In this document: piece after piece, positions 60,626 to 64,000 of the stretch
How positions within the stretch are numbered: the first letter of the stretch is position 1
Layout: each line of letters opens with the position of its first letter
Assembly (NCBI GenBank): GCA_025698895.1
Contig: JAILWO010000002.1
Span: forward strand, 310,001 to 374,000
Source: Rhizobiaceae bacterium
GTDB taxonomy: Bacteria > Pseudomonadota > Alphaproteobacteria > Rhizobiales > Rhizobiaceae
Reading direction: 5' to 3'
Length of the DNA: 64,000 bases
The notes under the pieces: generated by a model
Told to the model about the DNA's origin: nothing
What the model saw: only the letters and a program-made list of their open reading frames with translations
The model's database searches: none
Made by a program: the position numbers and the translations under genes

Positions 60626-62170
60626 ATGATGCACACCACCGCCCTGCGCGAAAAAGTCACCGAGGATGCCGCCGACGCTACGCCGGTACTTTCGCTCAAG
60701 GGAATATCCAAGAGTTTCCCGGGCGTGCGCGCGCTCAACGATGTCGCGCTTTCGCTCTATCCCGGCTACGTAACCGCGCTGATCGGCGAAAACGGCGCCG
60801 GCAAGTCCACGCTGGTCAAGATCATGACCGGCATCTACCAGCCCGACGCCGGCGAGATCACCATCGGCGACGAGACCGTCACCCTGCCGACGGCGCACGC
60901 CGCCTTCGGCTACGGAATCACCGCGATCCATCAGGAGACGGTGCTGTTCGACGAACTCGGCGTCGCCGAAAACATCTTCCTCGGCCATGCGCCGCGCGAC
61001 CGTTTCGGACTGATCGACTGGAAGGCGATGCGCGCCAATGCGCGCGAGGTGCTCGACACGATGGGCGCCGGTCATATCGACCCCGACGCGCGGCTGCGCG
61101 ACCTCGGCATCGCCAACAAGCATCTGGTCGCGGTGGCGCGTGCCATGTCCATCGATGCCCGCATCGTCATCATGGACGAGCCGACGGCCTCGCTGTCGGC
61201 GAAGGAGATCGGGGAGCTTTTCCATCTCATCGAGTTCCTGAAGAGCGAAGGCAAGGCCATCCTCTTCATCAGCCACAAATTCGAGGAGATCTACCGCATT
61301 GCGGACCGCTACACCGTTTTCCGCGACGGCGAGATGGTAGGCGAGGGGGCTCTCGCCGACACCAGCCAAAGCGAGATCGTGAAGCTGATGGTCGGCCGCG
61401 CCGTCGATCATATCTTTCCCGAGCGGACGCCGCAGATCGGCGAGCCGGTGCTGAAAGTGGACGGACTTTCCCATCCGACCGAATTCGATTCCATCAGTTT
61501 CGAGCTGCGCCGTGGCGAGATACTCGGCTTCTACGGGCTGGTCGGCGCCGGCCGCAGCGAACTCATGCAGGCAATCGCCGGACTGACGCGCACCAGCGCC
61601 GGCTCAATGAGCCTCGAAGACGCTCCGCTCAATCCCAAATCCGCCGCCGACGCCATTGCGTCCGGCATCGTCTATGTGCCGGAGGAGCGCGGCCGCCAGG
61701 GCGTGATAACCGGGCTGCCGATCTTCCAGAATGTCTCCCTGCCGTCGCTGTCCAGAACGTCCAGGAGCGGCATTCTGAGGCTCGCGGAGGAGTTCGCGCT
61801 CGCACGTGCCTACACGGAGCGGCTCGACCTGCGGGCGGCCTCGCTCAGCCAGGATGTCGGCACGCTTTCGGGCGGCAACCAGCAAAAGGTGGTGATCGCC
61901 AAATGGCTGGCGACGCGGCCCAAGGTGATCATTCTCGACGAACCCACCAAGGGCATCGACATCGGCTCCAAAGCCGCCGTTCACGGCTTCATGGCCGAGC
62001 TTGTCGCCGAGGGCCTGTCGGTGATCATGGTGTCGTCCGAACTGCCGGAAATCATCGGCATGTCCGACCGCATCGTCGTCATGCGCGAGGGGCGCATGGT
62101 CGAGATATTCGACAATAAGAACCTGGAGCCCGAAACGCTGGTCCGTGCCGCCGCAGGGATCGCCGCATGA
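60626..62170 (+). CDS. rhaT: Rhamnose ABC transporter ATPase, double domain
   Basis: A 514-residue sugar-importer ATPase with two nucleotide-binding domains. The first has Walker A GENGAGKSTLVK, and DEPTASLSAKEI. The second has a degenerate Walker A (VGAGRSELMQ), the signature LSGGNQQKVVIAKWL and DEPTKGIDIGSK. This is the RbsA/XylG layout. The start is ATG 60626, with a second ATG at 60629. It ends overlapping the ATG of rhaP. The name follows rhizobial usage. Confidence 0.93.
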   Translation: MMHTTALREKVTEDAADATPVLSLKGISKSFPGVRALNDVALSLYPGYVTALIGENGAGKSTLVKIMTGIYQPDAGEITIGDETVTLPTAHAAFGYGITAIHQETVLFDELGVAENIFLGHAPRDRFGLIDWKAMRANAREVLDTMGAGHIDPDARLRDLGIANKHLVAVARAMSIDARIVIMDEPTASLSAKEIGELFHLIEFLKSEGKAILFISHKFEEIYRIADRYTVFRDGEMVGEGALADTSQSEIVKLMVGRAVDHIFPERTPQIGEPVLKVDGLSHPTEFDSISFELRRGEILGFYGLVGAGRSELMQAIAGLTRTSAGSMSLEDAPLNPKSAADAIASGIVYVPEERGRQGVITGLPIFQNVSLPSLSRTSRSGILRLAEEFALARAYTERLDLRAASLSQDVGTLSGGNQQKVVIAKWLATRPKVIILDEPTKGIDIGSKAAVHGFMAELVAEGLSVIMVSSELPEIIGMSDRIVVMREGRMVEIFDNKNLEPETLVRAAAGIAA

Positions 62171-63144
62171 AATCGCTGACCAAGTATCGTGAGCTCTGGC
62201 TTGCGGCCGCCATCGCGCTGCTCGTCATTGCAGTGGCAACCCGCTTCCCCGCCTTCGCCACGCCGGCCCGGCTGCTCGCCGTCTTCAACGACTACACCAT
62301 CCTGATCATCCTGGCGCTTGGTCAGATGACGGTGATCCTCACCCGTTCGATCGACCTGTCCATGGCCTCCAACCTCGCATTCACCGGCATGGTGATCGCG
62401 ATGACCAATGCCGCCTATCCGGCGATCCCGGTTCCAGTGCTCATTGTGCTGGCGATGGTGATCGGCAGCCTATTGGGCTCGTTCAACGGCCTGCTGGTGT
62501 GGAAGCTCGACATTCCGCCGATCGTCGTCACGCTAGGCACGCTGACCGTGTTCCGCGGCGCAACCTTCGTCGTTTCCGGCGGTGCATGGGTCAATGCCGA
62601 TGCCATGAGTGCCGCATTTATCAACTTGCAGCGCGCGTCCTTCCTCGGCTTGCCAGTTCTGTCCTGGTTCGCGATCGCCGCGATCGCCGCGTTTTATGTC
62701 TTTCTGACAAGAACGCCGCTTGGCCGCTCGATCTATGCGGCGGGCGTAAACCCGACGGCATCGGTCTATGCCGGCATTGACGTCGGCCGCACCAAGTTCG
62801 TGGCCTTCGTCATCTCCGGCATGATGTCCGGCCTGTGTGGTTATTTGTGGGTCTCGCGCTATGTGATCGCGTCCACGGAAGTCGCCAACGGTTACGAATT
62901 GCAGATCGTCGCGGCCTGCGTGATCGGCGGCATCTCGATCGCCGGCGGCATCGGCTCCGTTGCCGGTGCCGTGCTGGGTGCGCTGTTCCTCGGGGTCATC
63001 GGCTCGGCGCTGCCGGTTATTAACGTCTCGCCCTTCTGGCAGCTGGCGATTTCGGGTGCGGCCATCATCCTCGCGGTCGTGCTCAACGCGCGCGGCGAAA
63101 GGCGCCAGGGCCGCATCATCCTCCGACAGGCGGCAGCGTCATGA
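62167..63144 (+). CDS. rhaP: Rhamnose ABC transporter permease 1
   Basis: A 325-residue membrane protein with around nine segments of the RbsC/AraH family, with ITRSID-like TRSIDLSMASNLAFTGMVIA, the PPIVVTLGTLTVFRGATF segment, and the loop VAACVIGGISIAGGIGSVAGAV that contacts the ATPase. It is coupled at both ends by ATGA junctions. With rhaQ it forms the membrane channel. Confidence 0.93.
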   Translation: MKSLTKYRELWLAAAIALLVIAVATRFPAFATPARLLAVFNDYTILIILALGQMTVILTRSIDLSMASNLAFTGMVIAMTNAAYPAIPVPVLIVLAMVIGSLLGSFNGLLVWKLDIPPIVVTLGTLTVFRGATFVVSGGAWVNADAMSAAFINLQRASFLGLPVLSWFAIAAIAAFYVFLTRTPLGRSIYAAGVNPTASVYAGIDVGRTKFVAFVISGMMSGLCGYLWVSRYVIASTEVANGYELQIVAACVIGGISIAGGIGSVAGAVLGALFLGVIGSALPVINVSPFWQLAISGAAIILAVVLNARGERRQGRIILRQAAAS

Positions 63145-64000
63145 CGGCAACCGACCTCGCCACCAATCGCCACGTTCCCGACCGGCTCGACAAGCCGCTG
63201 ACGTCGGCGCTGTTGTCGTGGGAGATGCTGCTGGTGCTGGTGGCCGTCGCCATCTTCATCGTCAACAGCCTAGCCTCTCCCTATTTCCTCAATGCGTGGT
63301 CGCTATCGGACCTCACCTTCAATTTCGTCGAGAAGGGGCTGATCGCGCTGGCCATGGCACTGCTGATCATCTCCGGCGAGATAGACCTTTCCGTTGCTGC
63401 GATCATCGCGCTGGCCTCGACCTTCATGGGCATGGCGCTGCAGGCAGGCGCGGACACGCCGGTGCTGGTGCTGATCGGGCTGAGTGTCGGTCTGGCCTGC
63501 GGCGCCTTCAACGGGTTTTTGGTGACCCGCCTCGGCCTGCCTTCGATCGTGGTGACAATCGGCACGATGAGCCTGTTCCGCGGCATCGCCTACATCATAC
63601 TCGGCGACAAGGCCTATCGCGGCTACCCGTCAAGCTTCGCCTTCTTCGGACAAGGCTATGTGGGATGGGTGATATCATTCGAGATCGTTCTGTTCGCGGT
63701 AATGGCGGCCGTCTTCTGGCTCCTGCTCCACCGCACGAGCTTTGGCCGTACGGTCTTCGTCATCGGCAACAATCCGGTTGCCGCCGCCTTCTCGGGTGTG
63801 CGGGTGGAACGGGTGAAGTTCATCCTGTTCTGCCTGACCGGGCTGATGGCGGGTGTGGCCTCGATCCTGCTTACCTCGCGTCTCGGATCCACCCGGCCGT
63901 CCATCGCATTCGGCTACGAACTCGAAGTCGTCACCATGGTCGTGCTTGGCGGCGTCGCCATTCTCGGAGGGTCCGGCTCGATCATTGGCGTGGTGCTCGC
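63141..64000 (+). CDS. rhaQ: Rhamnose ABC transporter permease 2, cut by the right edge
   Basis: 286 codons are seen and the frame is open at the window end, so the last part is missing. It has the same permease family features (SGEIDLSVAAIIALASTFMG, SIVVTIGTMSLFRGIAYI and the ATPase-contact region VTMVVLGGVAILGGSGSI). It overlaps rhaP by four bases. In Rhizobium, rhaU (mutarotase) and rhaK (kinase) follow; they should lie just beyond the window. Confidence 0.93.
   Translation, partial: MTATDLATNRHVPDRLDKPLTSALLSWEMLLVLVAVAIFIVNSLASPYFLNAWSLSDLTFNFVEKGLIALAMALLIISGEIDLSVAAIIALASTFMGMALQAGADTPVLVLIGLSVGLACGAFNGFLVTRLGLPSIVVTIGTMSLFRGIAYIILGDKAYRGYPSSFAFFGQGYVGWVISFEIVLFAVMAAVFWLLLHRTSFGRTVFVIGNNPVAAAFSGVRVERVKFILFCLTGLMAGVASILLTSRLGSTRPSIAFGYELEVVTMVVLGGVAILGGSGSIIGVVL

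Noticed and set aside
1-64000. CRISPR array or rRNA genes
   Set aside because: No regularly spaced repeats and no rRNA sequence were seen anywhere in the window.

Overview
This is a GC-rich alphaproteobacterial chromosome segment, most likely from the Hyphomicrobiales (Rhizobiales), close to the Phyllobacteriaceae. The clues are a GcrA cell-cycle regulator, a SAM-II riboswitch ahead of metZ, an argD-argF-hslO cluster, a rhizobial N-acetylglutaminylglutamine amide (NAGGN) operon, and an L-rhamnose locus arranged as in Rhizobium (rhaDI divergent from rhaRSTPQ). The genus is inferred, not proven.

1 to about 9.46 kb is the right-hand end of a prophage or integrative element that continues past the left edge. 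Leftward genes are a cut virion-type ORF, a tail fibre with an S74 auto-cleaving chaperone tail, a small ribbon-helix-helix-like protein, a tightly coupled run of small replication/regulatory genes with an excisionase-like protein, and a tyrosine integrase. Embedded in it, on the opposite strand, is a more AT-rich three-gene cassette: a lipoprotein, a small membrane protein and a DNA methyltransferase fused to an Mrr-like nuclease domain. The element ends inside a family 2 glycosyltransferase gene, whose 3' part remains at 9458 to 9997.

9.9 to 41.2 kb is core chromosome: ppk2, phoR-phoU without pst genes, gcrA, argD-argF-hslO, apaG, metZ with its riboswitch, a double-length dcd, a bacterial voltage-gated sodium channel, tRNA-Gly(CCC), a deacetylase-fold amidohydrolase, a MATE exporter, pyrD, a solute-symporter-fused hybrid kinase facing a LuxR-type response regulator, mscL, a MarR-flanked NAGGN osmoprotectant operon, a CueR-like regulator and a YqaA-like membrane protein.

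41.4 to 64.0 kb holds three adjacent catabolic units. The first is GntR-controlled: two Gfo/Idh/MocA oxidoreductases and a TRAP transporter with fused Q and M subunits. The second is LacI-controlled: a separate-subunit TRAP transporter, a VOC-fold protein, a RuBisCO-like protein (RLP) and a DUF1537-type kinase, resembling the kinase/RLP half of the known D-apionate pathways but with a VOC protein and no dehydrogenase of its own. The third is the L-rhamnose locus (rhaI, rhaD, divergent rhaR-rhaS-rhaT-rhaP-rhaQ), cut at the right edge. Apiose and rhamnose are both plant pectin (rhamnogalacturonan-II) sugars, so this block may be a plant cell-wall sugar island; that is an inference.

The most interesting items are the TRAP-VOC-RLP-kinase cluster, the methyltransferase-nuclease cassette, the glycosyltransferase gene split by the element, and the paired-hairpin leader before argD.
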